Of a stretch of 33,912 nt of DNA, positions 1 through 10,142 are shown piece after piece; the stretch's first letter is position 1, and every line of letters begins with the position of its first letter. Where the stretch lies: positions 1 to 33,912 of the forward strand of contig JAJZPE010000014.1 in NCBI GenBank assembly GCA_021811325.1, written 5' to 3'. Under the pieces are notes generated by a model. That model was given only the letters and a program-made list of their open reading frames with translations, was not told the origin of the DNA and did no database searches. Position numbers and translations under genes: made by a program. The DNA comes from Bacillota bacterium (GTDB lineage: Bacteria > Bacillota > Sulfobacillia > JAJYWN01 > JAJZPE01).

Positions 1-22
1 GGCTACACCTGGAGGTCATCGG

Positions 23-1411
23 ATGGCCGGGACCGGCGGTTGCGCCCTCTTCATAGATCACGAGAACGTGACCGTTTCCCTGCGCGATCAGCGGCGGGAG
101 GTAGCCCCTGCTCGGCTGGCCTCTGTCTTCAAGGTTTGGGCGGAGACCCACGGCCGCCTGATCATGGCCGAGTCCTTCGCCAATTGGACCCGCTTCACCG
201 GCCAGGCTGACTACGACCGCTTCGGCATCACCCCGGTCTTCGCCGGCGAGGCCAAGAACGCCGCCGACATCCGGATGGCCACCCGGGCCTATGAGGCCAA
301 CGAAAACCCGGCCGTCAAGACGATCATCCTCGTCACCGGCGACCGGGACCTCAAGGCCGTGGCTCAAAAGATCAGGCAGACCGGGCGGGTCGTGGTCGTC
401 TGGGCCGTCTCATCGACCGCGGCCGGCCAGCTGAAAGGAGTGGCCGATGAGTTCGAGACGGTGGAGGACCTGTTGCTGGACGCTGACAGAAAGGGTGGCC
501 GGCCCCCGGGCGGTGGGCCGCGTCCGGCCGCGGAAGAGGGCGTCGCCGCCACCGGCGGCCACGGGACGGCCAAGGCCCCCGGCCAGGACAAGCGCCGTTT
601 CAGCGTGAGTGAGCTGAAGGCCTATGAGCAGTGCCCCCGGCGCTGGTACCTGCAGTACATCCGGAACGTCCGGACCCCGCCGACCCACGAGGGCTTCGTC
701 GGCCAGCACATTCATCACGCTCTCAGAGACCTCATGCTCAAGCCCCCTGAGGAGCGGACCCTCGAGTTCCTCTGCGAACGGTTGCGCACCCACTGGCGCG
801 ACGACCGCCGCGGCCGCGAGTGCTTCCAGAAGGACCGTGAGTTCGAACGGAAGTGCGGCGAGCGGGCCATCGGGCTGCTCGAGAACTTCTACCTCGGGGC
901 GGACCTCAAGGCCCAACCAAAGCAGGTCGAGCTCTTTCTGGACTGGACCGTGGCTCCCCGTGGGTCTTCCGGGACGCCCGGGGGCTTGCCGGCGGGGGTC
1001 ACCCTGACCGGCAAGATCGACCGGATCGACGGCGCGCCCGATGGCCGTCTGATCATCATCGACTACAAGACAGGGCGCCTGCAGCCCAGCGACGAGTACC
1101 TGCGGCAGGACATTCAGGTGGCCGTCTACTGGACGATGGTCGAAGAGACGCAGAAGACGCCGGTGGGCGCTTTCAAGTTCCTCGGCTTGGCGGAGTATCG
1201 CGAGTTGGAGATGCGCCCGTCGCCGGACGACCTCGGCGCCGCCCTCGGTCGGGTGACCCAGATCATCGGGCGCATCCACACTGACCCCGACCCGCAACCG
1301 AAGGTCGGCCCGCTTTGCCCGTGGTGCGGACATCTCGATGGCTGCCCGGACAAAGACAAAGCGTCTTCGTTCAAGAAGGCGCCGGAAGGCAGCGATGATT
1401 TGCCGTTCTGA
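23..1411 (+). CDS. NYN (LabA/DUF88-like PIN-fold) domain fused to RecB/AddB/Cas4-type PD-(D/E)XK nuclease with Fe-S cysteines
   Basis: N-term FIDHENVTV, ADIRMA and VTGDRDLKAVAQKIRQTG match NYN acidic motifs; Gly/Pro linker; then FSVSELKAYEQCPRRWYLQY, GQHIHHAL, GKIDRID, IIIDYKTG, DIQVAVYW (QxxxY) and CPWCGHLDGC. RBS GGAGG before ATG. Confidence 0.88.
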   Translation: MAGTGGCALFIDHENVTVSLRDQRREVAPARLASVFKVWAETHGRLIMAESFANWTRFTGQADYDRFGITPVFAGEAKNAADIRMATRAYEANENPAVKTIILVTGDRDLKAVAQKIRQTGRVVVVWAVSSTAAGQLKGVADEFETVEDLLLDADRKGGRPPGGGPRPAAEEGVAATGGHGTAKAPGQDKRRFSVSELKAYEQCPRRWYLQYIRNVRTPPTHEGFVGQHIHHALRDLMLKPPEERTLEFLCERLRTHWRDDRRGRECFQKDREFERKCGERAIGLLENFYLGADLKAQPKQVELFLDWTVAPRGSSGTPGGLPAGVTLTGKIDRIDGAPDGRLIIIDYKTGRLQPSDEYLRQDIQVAVYWTMVEETQKTPVGAFKFLGLAEYRELEMRPSPDDLGAALGRVTQIIGRIHTDPDPQPKVGPLCPWCGHLDGCPDKDKASSFKKAPEGSDDLPF

Positions 1412-1452
1412 GCAAGGAGCAAAGGTCACTCAATGGCAGGTGAGTAGTTCAC

Positions 1453-1752
1453 ATGGCCATGCACGCCCATTCAACGGAGAAGATGACTACGCCCGCAATC
1501 GAGGACGAGATGCTCGCCTGGGCCGAAGGGCAGTGGCGCGAGAAAAGCGCCGGAGACCCGAACGCGACGCAGTTCACAGCATGGGCGTATGAGAGTGACG
1601 TCACCCGCCAGGATCTCCTGAGACGGCGCGGGTACGCGCAGACCGATGCCTACTTCTCATTCAGGACCCGCCGGCTGGACGAGCCGATCCCCGAGCCGGT
1701 GCTGCCACCCGGGTACACCATCCGCGCCGCCTTCTACATCGTCTGGAGATAG
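1453..1752 (+). pseudogene. Truncated GNAT acetyltransferase remnant
   Basis: DVTRQDLLRRRGYAQTDAYFSFRTRRLDEPIPEPVLPPGYTIRA resembles the inter-domain region of tandem GNAT proteins; the ORF lacks the N-terminal acyl-CoA domain and stops just where the second domain should begin. Confidence 0.5.
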
Positions 1753-2013
1753 TCAGCCATACTCTGACTGGGGCCTTTCCCTCTCGTCAAATCGAACAGC
1801 GGTTATCCTCTTGAAGCCCTGGACGAAGCGACCCGCCCGGGGCTTCGTCTTGTTCTTGATGAACCACGAGGCCTGCCCGGTTGTCCGGTCTATCCGCAAG
1901 ACCCCGGCTGGCGTGGGCGAAAACACGCCGTCCGACCCGAACCTCGGGTCGCTCAAGGGCACTGTCCCAGCATCGTCCGGACATCCGTACCACGCTCCTG
2001 ACTTGACCTTCAT
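1753..2013 (-). CDS. Hypothetical small protein or gene remnant (86 aa)
   Basis: ORF MKVKSGAWYGCPDDAG...GRFVQGFKRITAVRFDERERPQSEYG has G/C-rich third codon positions when read by hand; no family recognised and RBS weak. Confidence 0.35.
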   Translation of the reverse strand: MKVKSGAWYGCPDDAGTVPLSDPRFGSDGVFSPTPAGVLRIDRTTGQASWFIKNKTKPRAGRFVQGFKRITAVRFDERERPQSEYG

Positions 2014-2116
2014 GACCCAATCCGAGCTCGCCGGAACTGGCGTCAGCCTGCGTCGGTCGGGGGCACCTCGATTATGTCGGCTCACCGCCCTCCCCCAGAC
2101 CGCATATCATGCAATC

Positions 2117-2184
2117 GTCCCGGCCGTCTGGGCGTAAGTCCCTGGCCGGGACCCGGTACCAGTGAGACCTGGTACCAACGTCCC
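2117..2184 (+). promoter_or_regulatory. Structured leader/operator region upstream of ABC importer: GTCCCGGCC(2117-2125)/GGCCGGGAC(2144-2152), GGTACCAG(2155-2162)/CTGGTACC(2169-2176), GTCCC(2180-2184)
   Basis: Perfect 9-bp and 8-bp inverted repeats read directly from sequence, ending about 30 nt before the GTG start. Confidence 0.55.
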
Positions 2185-2213
2185 ACAGCCCACTCCCCGG
2201 GAGGGCCGAGACC

Positions 2214-3101
2214 GTGACCAGCCTCCCAGAAAGCCCGTCCGGCGCGGTCCCGCGCGCCGCCATACCGTCCGCCACCGCCCCCCTTCCCCCGCCCAAGATC
2301 CGCTGCCAACGCCTGGCCAAGGTGTTCGAGAACATCGGCCGGGCCAGGAACGGTTTCGCCGCCCTATCCGACGTCAACCTCGAGGTCCGCGAGGCCGAGT
2401 TCCTCGCGGTCGTCGGCCCGTCGGGCTGCGGCAAGTCCACCCTCTTGAACATCATTGGCGGCCATGTCCGGCCAACGCTCGGCCTCGTCACCGTGGACGG
2501 GCTGCCGGTCACCGGGCCGTCGAAGTGGGTGGGCATGGTCTTCCAGAACTTCGGTCTCTTCCCGTGGCGGACGGTGGCCGGCAACGTAGAGTTCGGCCCA
2601 CAGGTGGCCGGGCTCCCCGCGGCCGAGTGCCGCGACCTCGCCAGGCGCTACATCCGCCTGGTCGGCCTGGAGCGCTTCGTCAACGCCTACCCCAAGGAGC
2701 TGTCGGGTGGGATGAAGCAGCGCGTGGCCCTGGCCCGGGCCTTGGCCAACGACCCTGGGATCCTGCTCATGGATGAGCCGCTGGGGTCGCTCGACGCCCA
2801 GACCCGCGAGACCCTTCAGGACGAGGTTGCCCGGATCTGGGCCGACACCCGTAAGACCATCATCTTCGTGACCCACAACATCGACGAGGCGGTCATCCTC
2901 GGGGACCGCGTCGCGGTCATGACCGGCCCGCCCGGCCGGGTCATCGAGCTCATCGAGGTCGACCTGCCCGGGTCGCGGGAGCCGGCCGCCCGCCGCTACT
3001 CGCCGCGGCTCCTCGAGTACAAGTCGCACATCTGGGACCTCATCCGGCGGGCCGGTGCGACCCTTCCCGGCGCCGCTTACGGAGAGGTGGTCTACCGGTG
3101 A
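2214..3101 (+). CDS. ABC transporter ATP-binding protein, nitrate/sulfonate/taurine (SsuB/TauB) type
   Basis: Walker A GPSGCGKST, signature LSGGMKQR, Walker B ILLMDEP; GTG start with GGGAGG RBS. Confidence 0.93.
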   Translation: MTSLPESPSGAVPRAAIPSATAPLPPPKIRCQRLAKVFENIGRARNGFAALSDVNLEVREAEFLAVVGPSGCGKSTLLNIIGGHVRPTLGLVTVDGLPVTGPSKWVGMVFQNFGLFPWRTVAGNVEFGPQVAGLPAAECRDLARRYIRLVGLERFVNAYPKELSGGMKQRVALARALANDPGILLMDEPLGSLDAQTRETLQDEVARIWADTRKTIIFVTHNIDEAVILGDRVAVMTGPPGRVIELIEVDLPGSREPAARRYSPRLLEYKSHIWDLIRRAGATLPGAAYGEVVYR

Positions 3102-3913
3102 GCGCCCCCACGATCGTGACCGAGGAGGCCCTCCTCTCCTCCCCGCGCCCCAACGGCGGCCAGCCATGGCGCCCCTGGGCTCTGCGCGGAGCGGCCCTGG
3201 TCCTCTTCCTCGGCCTGTGGCAGGCCGCGGCGAGCCTGAAGCTGGTCGACCCGGTCTTCCTCCCGGCCCCCTCGACCATCGTCTCGTCCTTCGTGGCCAC
3301 CCTCGAGGACGGGGCCATCCTCATCAACAGCCTCATCAGCCTACGCCGTGTCCTCCTCGGCTTCGCCGCCGGCGCCGTCCTGGGTGTCCCGCTCGGCCTG
3401 GCCATGGGCCTCTACCGCGACGTCGAAAATTTCTTCGACCCCCTGGTCGAGTTGCTCCGGCCCATCCCGCCCCTGGCCTGGATCCCCCTGTCCATCATCT
3501 GGCTGGGCATCGAGGAGAGCCCGAAGATCTTCATCATCTTCCTCGGGGCCTTCTTCCCCATCCTCCTGGCCACGGTGGCCGCAGTCCGCAACGTCGACCC
3601 GCTCCTCATCCGCGCGGCCCGCAGCCTCGGGGCCGGCAACCGCGACATCTACCTGCGGGTCGTCCTCCCGGCCGCGGTCCCGGGCATCCTCACCGGCCTC
3701 CGGGTCGGCCTCGGCGTGGCCTGGACCTGCCTGGTGGCCGCCGAGCTCATCGCCGCCCGGGCCGGCCTGGGCTACATGATCGCCGCCGCCCGCCGCTTCC
3801 TCGTCACCGAGGTCGTCATCATGGGGATGCTCGTCATTGGGCTGCTGGGGGTGCTCATGGAGGCCGCCCTACGGGCCATCGAGCAGCGGCTGACCTTCTG
3901 GGTCGAGAAGTAA
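3098..3913 (+). CDS. ABC transporter permease, SsuC/TauC type
   Basis: Multi-TM protein with RAARSLGAGNRDIYLRVVLPAAVPGILTGLRVGLGVAW; GTGA overlap with upstream gene. Confidence 0.93.
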   Translation: MSAPTIVTEEALLSSPRPNGGQPWRPWALRGAALVLFLGLWQAAASLKLVDPVFLPAPSTIVSSFVATLEDGAILINSLISLRRVLLGFAAGAVLGVPLGLAMGLYRDVENFFDPLVELLRPIPPLAWIPLSIIWLGIEESPKIFIIFLGAFFPILLATVAAVRNVDPLLIRAARSLGAGNRDIYLRVVLPAAVPGILTGLRVGLGVAWTCLVAAELIAARAGLGYMIAAARRFLVTEVVIMGMLVIGLLGVLMEAALRAIEQRLTFWVEK

Positions 3914-3996
3914 CGCGGGCCGGGGCCCAAGGCCTCTGCCAGACGGCCGCCGCGCCTGCGTTCGACCAAGTGATAGATCCATCGGAGGTGCAGGTT

Positions 3997-5004
3997 GTGA
4001 CAAGGAAACTGGGGCTTCTGGCGCTCGCCCTGGCCCTCGCGCTGTCGCTGATCGCCGCGACGGTCGCGGGCTGCGCGTCGAAGCCGGCGTCGAGGGTGCT
4101 GGTCCGTGTGGGCATCCAGCCCGGCGTCTTCGTGACCCCCTATTTTATCGCCAAGGACCAGGGATTCTTCGACGCCAAGAAGATCGAGATTAAGGAGTCG
4201 AGCTTCCTTTCGGGCGCGGCGATGAACGAGGGGATGCTCTCGGGGAACATCGACCTCGGCTACCTCGGGGCGACGCCGGCCATCGTGGCCGCCTCGAAGG
4301 ACCCGCGGGTGGCCATCATCGCCATCTGTGACCTGTCCGACGGCGGTGAGGGGATAATCGTCCGCCAGGAGAGCAAGATCAACACCCCGGCCGACCTCAA
4401 GGGGAAGAAGATTGCCGTGGCCAAGGGCTCGACCGTTCACCGCTTCCTCTATGAGGTCCTGAAGAACGCCGGGCTCGACCCCGACAAGGACGTCAGCGTC
4501 TACGACATGAGCGTCGAGGACCAGGTCACGGCCCTGCAGACGAAGAACGTCGACGCCGTGGCCAACTGGGAGCCGTGGATGACCAAGGCCGAGAAGGCCG
4601 GCGGCCGGCGGCTCATCGACGACTCGAAGGCCGTCGTCCGGACCTACGACGTGATCTACGTGAACACGGACTTCGCCAAGAAGCACCCCGAGGCGGTCAG
4701 GGCCTTCCTGGCCGGCCACATGAAGGGCGCCGAGTTCAAGAACACCAAGACGAACGAGGCGGCCAAGGCCGTCGCCAAGGTCCTGCCCTTACAGCCGGAC
4801 GAGATCCTGACGACCTTCAAGCTCTTCGTCCACCCGGACCTGAAGGCCCAGCTCACGCCGGAGTTCTTCGGGGCCCCGAAGGAGAAAGCCCGCGCCGACA
4901 TCGGTTACGACGTGGACTTCCTCTTCCGGCAAGGGCTGATCAAGAACCAGCCCGACCTCGCCAAGCTGGTCGACACGCAGTACCTGATGGGGCTGCAGAG
5001 GTAG
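3997..5004 (+). CDS. ABC transporter substrate-binding lipoprotein, NitT/TauT (SsuA-like)
   Basis: GTG start after GGAGGT; signal peptide with lipobox VAGC; VRVGIQPGVFVTPYFIAKDQGFFDAKKI and DLKGKKIAVAKGSTVHRFLYEVL. Confidence 0.9.
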   Translation: MTRKLGLLALALALALSLIAATVAGCASKPASRVLVRVGIQPGVFVTPYFIAKDQGFFDAKKIEIKESSFLSGAAMNEGMLSGNIDLGYLGATPAIVAASKDPRVAIIAICDLSDGGEGIIVRQESKINTPADLKGKKIAVAKGSTVHRFLYEVLKNAGLDPDKDVSVYDMSVEDQVTALQTKNVDAVANWEPWMTKAEKAGGRRLIDDSKAVVRTYDVIYVNTDFAKKHPEAVRAFLAGHMKGAEFKNTKTNEAAKAVAKVLPLQPDEILTTFKLFVHPDLKAQLTPEFFGAPKEKARADIGYDVDFLFRQGLIKNQPDLAKLVDTQYLMGLQR

Positions 5005-5033
5005 CCCGCCAAGAACCCGACTGCCCCACGAGC

Positions 5034-5070
5034 AGGCCCCGGACCTCGTCAAGAGGGTCCGGGGCCTTTT
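5034..5070 (+). terminator. Rho-independent terminator after ABC operon
   Basis: AGGCCCCGGACC-tcgtcaaga-GGGTCCGGGGCCTTTT stem-loop with T-run. Confidence 0.85.
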
Positions 5071-5314
5071 CCTGTCTGAACGGGACCTGTCGGCGCCTTG
5101 AATCGCCGCCCCGCGGGGAGGAAAGGGTCGGCTGAAGTCGAATACCGTTTACGTTCTCACCCTCATAGGGGAAATTGGCAACGGAGGGAAATGGAGGGAT
5201 AGGATGAAGCTGGCGTGGGAGACTAAGGACGGGTGAGCGTGCCCGGAGCCCGGCCGCCAGGCCGTCAAGCGGGCCCGCGCCTCGACCTGGCCCCCGCGGG
5301 GTCCGGGATTCCCA

Positions 5315-5344
5315 TTGACCCACCAAGATGACTGGCCTTATATT
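5315..5344 (+). promoter_or_regulatory. Putative sigma-A promoter for hppA
   Basis: TTGACC (5315-5320), 18-bp spacer, TATATT (5339-5344), about 60 bp upstream of the hppA start. Confidence 0.5.
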
Positions 5345-5406
5345 ATTGGAGTGGGCCGTGCCCGAAAACTCATGACCCGCATCGAAAGGAAGGGATTCCA
5401 ACACCC

Positions 5407-7455
<2,049 letters not shown>

Positions 7456-7486
7456 CGGGGCCGGCCTGAAAGCCAACGGCAGAGCG

Positions 7487-7520
7487 GACCCCCGGGAGTG
7501 TTTCCCGGGGGTCTACTTTT
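7487..7520 (+). terminator. Rho-independent terminator after hppA
   Basis: GACCCCCGGGA-gtgt-TTCCCGGGGGTC followed by TACTTTT. Confidence 0.85.
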
Positions 7521-7661
7521 CGGCCGGATGTAGACAAATATTTCATGTCGTTAAGGTCATTCGCGCGGTTCACCATGATTTCGACTGGCAGGAAGTTGAA
7601 CCCACTTTGGGGAATGATTGGACGGTTACGGAGTCTTCGCGCACGAAGGGAGCGCTTTTCG

Positions 7662-8969
7662 TTGTCCCAGGCTCCGGGTAAACAAGCGGTCAGTTTTCGT
7701 CAGGTTCTCCAACGGCGAGACTTCAGGCTCATCTGGATGGCTCAGGCCGGGTCATATGTCGGCGACCGTCTGGAGGAGGTCGCCTTCTGGCTCCTCACCA
7801 TGCGCCTGGCCCATGGCTCGGCGGCGGCCGTTTCGCTCGTCCTCATCGCCTCGCGGCTGCCCCGGATCATCTTCGGCCCCGTGGCCGGCGTCCTTGTCGA
7901 CCGCTGGGACAAGCGCAAGGTCATGGTCGCCTGTGACCTCATACGTGCGGCCATCATCCTGACCGCCCCGTTCCTGCCCCGCGCCGAATTGGTGTACGTG
8001 GTGGCCTTTCTGATGGCCACGGTGGCCACGTTCTTCGACCCGGCGGTCTTCTCCGCCGTGCCGGAGACGCTGGCGGCCAAAGAGGAGATCGTCGTCGCCA
8101 ACTCCCTCTCCTTCTCCACCAAGTTCATCACCGATCTGGCCGGCTATTCGGCGGCCGCGGTCGTTGTCGGGGCCCTCGGCCTCGCCCCCGCCTTCATCAT
8201 TGACGCCTTCAGCTTCGTCTTCTCGGCGGCCCTCGTCTCGCGGGTGGCCACGCGGCTCGCCCCGAAGGCGGCGCCGGCCCAGGGCGCCCAGCCCCAGACG
8301 ACGCCGGCGCGGCCGAGCTTCTGGACCCAGCTCCTCGAAGGACTTGGATATCACAGGGCCAACCCAACGGTCCTCTCCCTCCTCGTCTCGACCAGCATGG
8401 GTCTGGTCGCCGTCGGCGGCATCAATACCCTACTGGTGGTGTCGGTACCAGACCTGCTCGGTGTGCCGGACCACTGGCTCGGGTACTTCGTCGCGGTCCA
8501 GGCGATTGGGATGTCCGCCGTTGCGTTGGCCCTACAACCTCTGATCCGCATTTTCAATAGGGCCAGGCTCATCGTTCTGGGTTACCTGGTCGGCGGGCTG
8601 GCCGTAATCTTCCTGGCCTTCACCCGCGACGCCGGCTCCGGCTTCGCCATCTACTTCATCATGGGCCTGGCCAACACGGCTTTCATGGCCCCGGCCATCA
8701 TCTGGGCCCAGGAGGTCACGCCCTTCCAGTATCGCGGCCGGGTGATGGCCCTCCGGTTGACCGTCCTGAACCTCATCTTCGCCGTCTCCGCGCCGTCTTT
8801 CGGGGCCTTGGCCGACATCGTCGGCCTCGTGCCGGTACTGGCCGCGGCGGGCGGGGTGATGGTCCTGGCCGGGGGGATCAGCGCCTTCCTGCCGGGCTTC
8901 CGGGAGCTGTGCTTCCCGCCCACCCGCCCCGAGAAGCCGGGGTACAGCCTGCCCGCGCAGCTCGACTGA
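7662..8969 (+). CDS. MFS transporter (MFS_3/EntS-like exporter)
   Basis: 12-TM-like protein; LVDRWDKRKVMVACDLIRAA motif. TTG start with AAGGGAG RBS preferred over track start at 7545. Confidence 0.85.
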   Translation: MSQAPGKQAVSFRQVLQRRDFRLIWMAQAGSYVGDRLEEVAFWLLTMRLAHGSAAAVSLVLIASRLPRIIFGPVAGVLVDRWDKRKVMVACDLIRAAIILTAPFLPRAELVYVVAFLMATVATFFDPAVFSAVPETLAAKEEIVVANSLSFSTKFITDLAGYSAAAVVVGALGLAPAFIIDAFSFVFSAALVSRVATRLAPKAAPAQGAQPQTTPARPSFWTQLLEGLGYHRANPTVLSLLVSTSMGLVAVGGINTLLVVSVPDLLGVPDHWLGYFVAVQAIGMSAVALALQPLIRIFNRARLIVLGYLVGGLAVIFLAFTRDAGSGFAIYFIMGLANTAFMAPAIIWAQEVTPFQYRGRVMALRLTVLNLIFAVSAPSFGALADIVGLVPVLAAAGGVMVLAGGISAFLPGFRELCFPPTRPEKPGYSLPAQLD

Positions 8970-8976
8970 AGCGAAA

Positions 8977-9013
8977 AGAGGGCCGCGGTCCGGCGAACCG
9001 GAGGCGGCCCTCT
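8977..9013. terminator. Bidirectional terminator between convergent MFS and trkA genes
   Basis: AGAGGGCCG...CGGCCCTCT long stem with an A-rich 5' flank and a partial T-tract 3' flank (CTGTTTG). Confidence 0.6.
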
Positions 9014-9045
9014 CTGTTTGCGGTCTGGTTCGCCCCTGGGTGTGC

Positions 9046-9705
9046 CTAGCTTGCGCCCAGGGCCGCCCGCAGGGCCCCCTGCCCGCCCTGGCGGACCAGG
9101 GCGACGATGGCGTCGCCGCCCTCGAGGACGGTGTCGCCGCGCGGGACGATGATCTCGTCCCCGCGGAGGACGCTCATGAGGACGCAATCAATCGGCAGGC
9201 GCAGCTCCTTGACGGCCTTCCCGGCCGCCGGGGAGTCGTTGGCCAGCCCGACCTCGATGATCTCCAGCCGGCCGCGGCTCAAGGTGGCCAGGCAGACCAG
9301 CGTGTTAGAGCCGACCTCCTCCTCGAGGAGGTTGTAGATGATCCGCGTGCTCGACACGGTGGCGTCGATGCCCAGCATGCGGAAGGTGTCCTCGTTGAGC
9401 GGGTTGTTGACCCTGGCAATCACCCGCCGGGTCCCGAACTTTCGCTTGGCCACCTGACAGACGACCAGGTTGTCCTCGTCGAAGCCGGTCACGGCGACCA
9501 TCACGTCGGCCCGGGTGATGCCGGAGCGCTCGAGGACCCTGATGTCGGTCCCGTTGCCGTGCACGACCACGTCGCCGAGGGCTTCGTCCAGACGGTGGGC
9601 CCGGTCCTCGTTCTTCTCGATGAGGAGGACCTCATGGCCGTTGTCGAGCAGCGTGCGGGTCAGGTAGTAGCCGATCTTGCCGCCTCCGACGATGATCGCG
9701 TACAC
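9046..9705 (-). CDS. trkA: RCK/TrkA-N + TrkA-C potassium-transport regulatory protein
   Basis: VYAIIVGGGKIGYYLTRTLLDNGHEVLLIEKNEDRA (Rossmann GxGxxG-like) plus C-terminal TrkA_C-like region LEIIEVGLANDSPAAGKAVKELRLP; GTG start. Confidence 0.88.
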   Translation of the reverse strand: MYAIIVGGGKIGYYLTRTLLDNGHEVLLIEKNEDRAHRLDEALGDVVVHGNGTDIRVLERSGITRADVMVAVTGFDEDNLVVCQVAKRKFGTRRVIARVNNPLNEDTFRMLGIDATVSSTRIIYNLLEEEVGSNTLVCLATLSRGRLEIIEVGLANDSPAAGKAVKELRLPIDCVLMSVLRGDEIIVPRGDTVLEGGDAIVALVRQGGQGALRAALGAS

Positions 9706-9707
9706 GG

Positions 9708-10139
9708 CTAGGCCCCCTTCCCCGCGGCCTTGGCCGAGATGGAGTCGTGAATGAGCTTGACGGTGACCTTGGTCGGGCAGACCGTCTCCAGTCCGAACTC
9801 GCCGTAGATTTCCTGCATCTTCGGGTCGAAGATGCGGGCCAGGACGTTCTTTACCTTGTACTTCTCCTTGGCGATCTGGGCGGCCACGACGTTGGTGTTG
9901 TCGTAATTGGTCACGGCGACGACGGCGTCGGCGGTCTCGATGCCGGCCCGCCGGAGGACCTCGTCGTCGATGCCCGTGCCGAGGATGGTCCGCCCCTTGA
10001 AGTCTTCGGGCAGGCGGGTCAAGGCCAGCCGGTCCTTCTCGATGACGGCGACTTCGTTCCCTTCGGCCTCGAAGGTGGCGGCCAGGTCGGCCCCGACCCG
10101 TCCGCAGCCAATGATGATGACGTGCATGGAAAGGTTCAC
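9708..10139 (-). CDS. TrkA-N (RCK N-lobe) domain protein without TrkA_C
   Basis: MHVIIIGCGRVGADLAATFEAEGNEVAVIEKD...GTGIDDEVLRRAGIETADAVVAVTNYDNTNVV; 143 aa. Confidence 0.88.
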   Translation of the reverse strand: MNLSMHVIIIGCGRVGADLAATFEAEGNEVAVIEKDRLALTRLPEDFKGRTILGTGIDDEVLRRAGIETADAVVAVTNYDNTNVVAAQIAKEKYKVKNVLARIFDPKMQEIYGEFGLETVCPTKVTVKLIHDSISAKAAGKGA

Positions 10140-10142
10140 TCC

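Noticed and set aside
410-1429. 339-aa minus-strand ORF opposite the NYN-nuclease gene
   Set aside because: Antisense shadow; no recognisable domains.
2155-2176. CCAGTGAGACCTGG resembles a cobalamin-riboswitch B12 box
   Set aside because: Contains an extra base relative to the box and I cannot find the other conserved cobalamin-aptamer segments; the resemblance is probably fortuitous.
2086-2213. TPP or guanidine-I (ykkC) riboswitch ahead of the ABC importer
   Set aside because: Looked for the TPP CTGAGA/GATCTGG-type and ykkC CTAGGGTTCC-type core motifs; not present.
3055-3996. N-terminal half of the 649-aa track ORF 3055-5004
   Set aside because: Overlaps the permease gene out of frame; the real lipoprotein begins at GTG 3997 with RBS and signal peptide.
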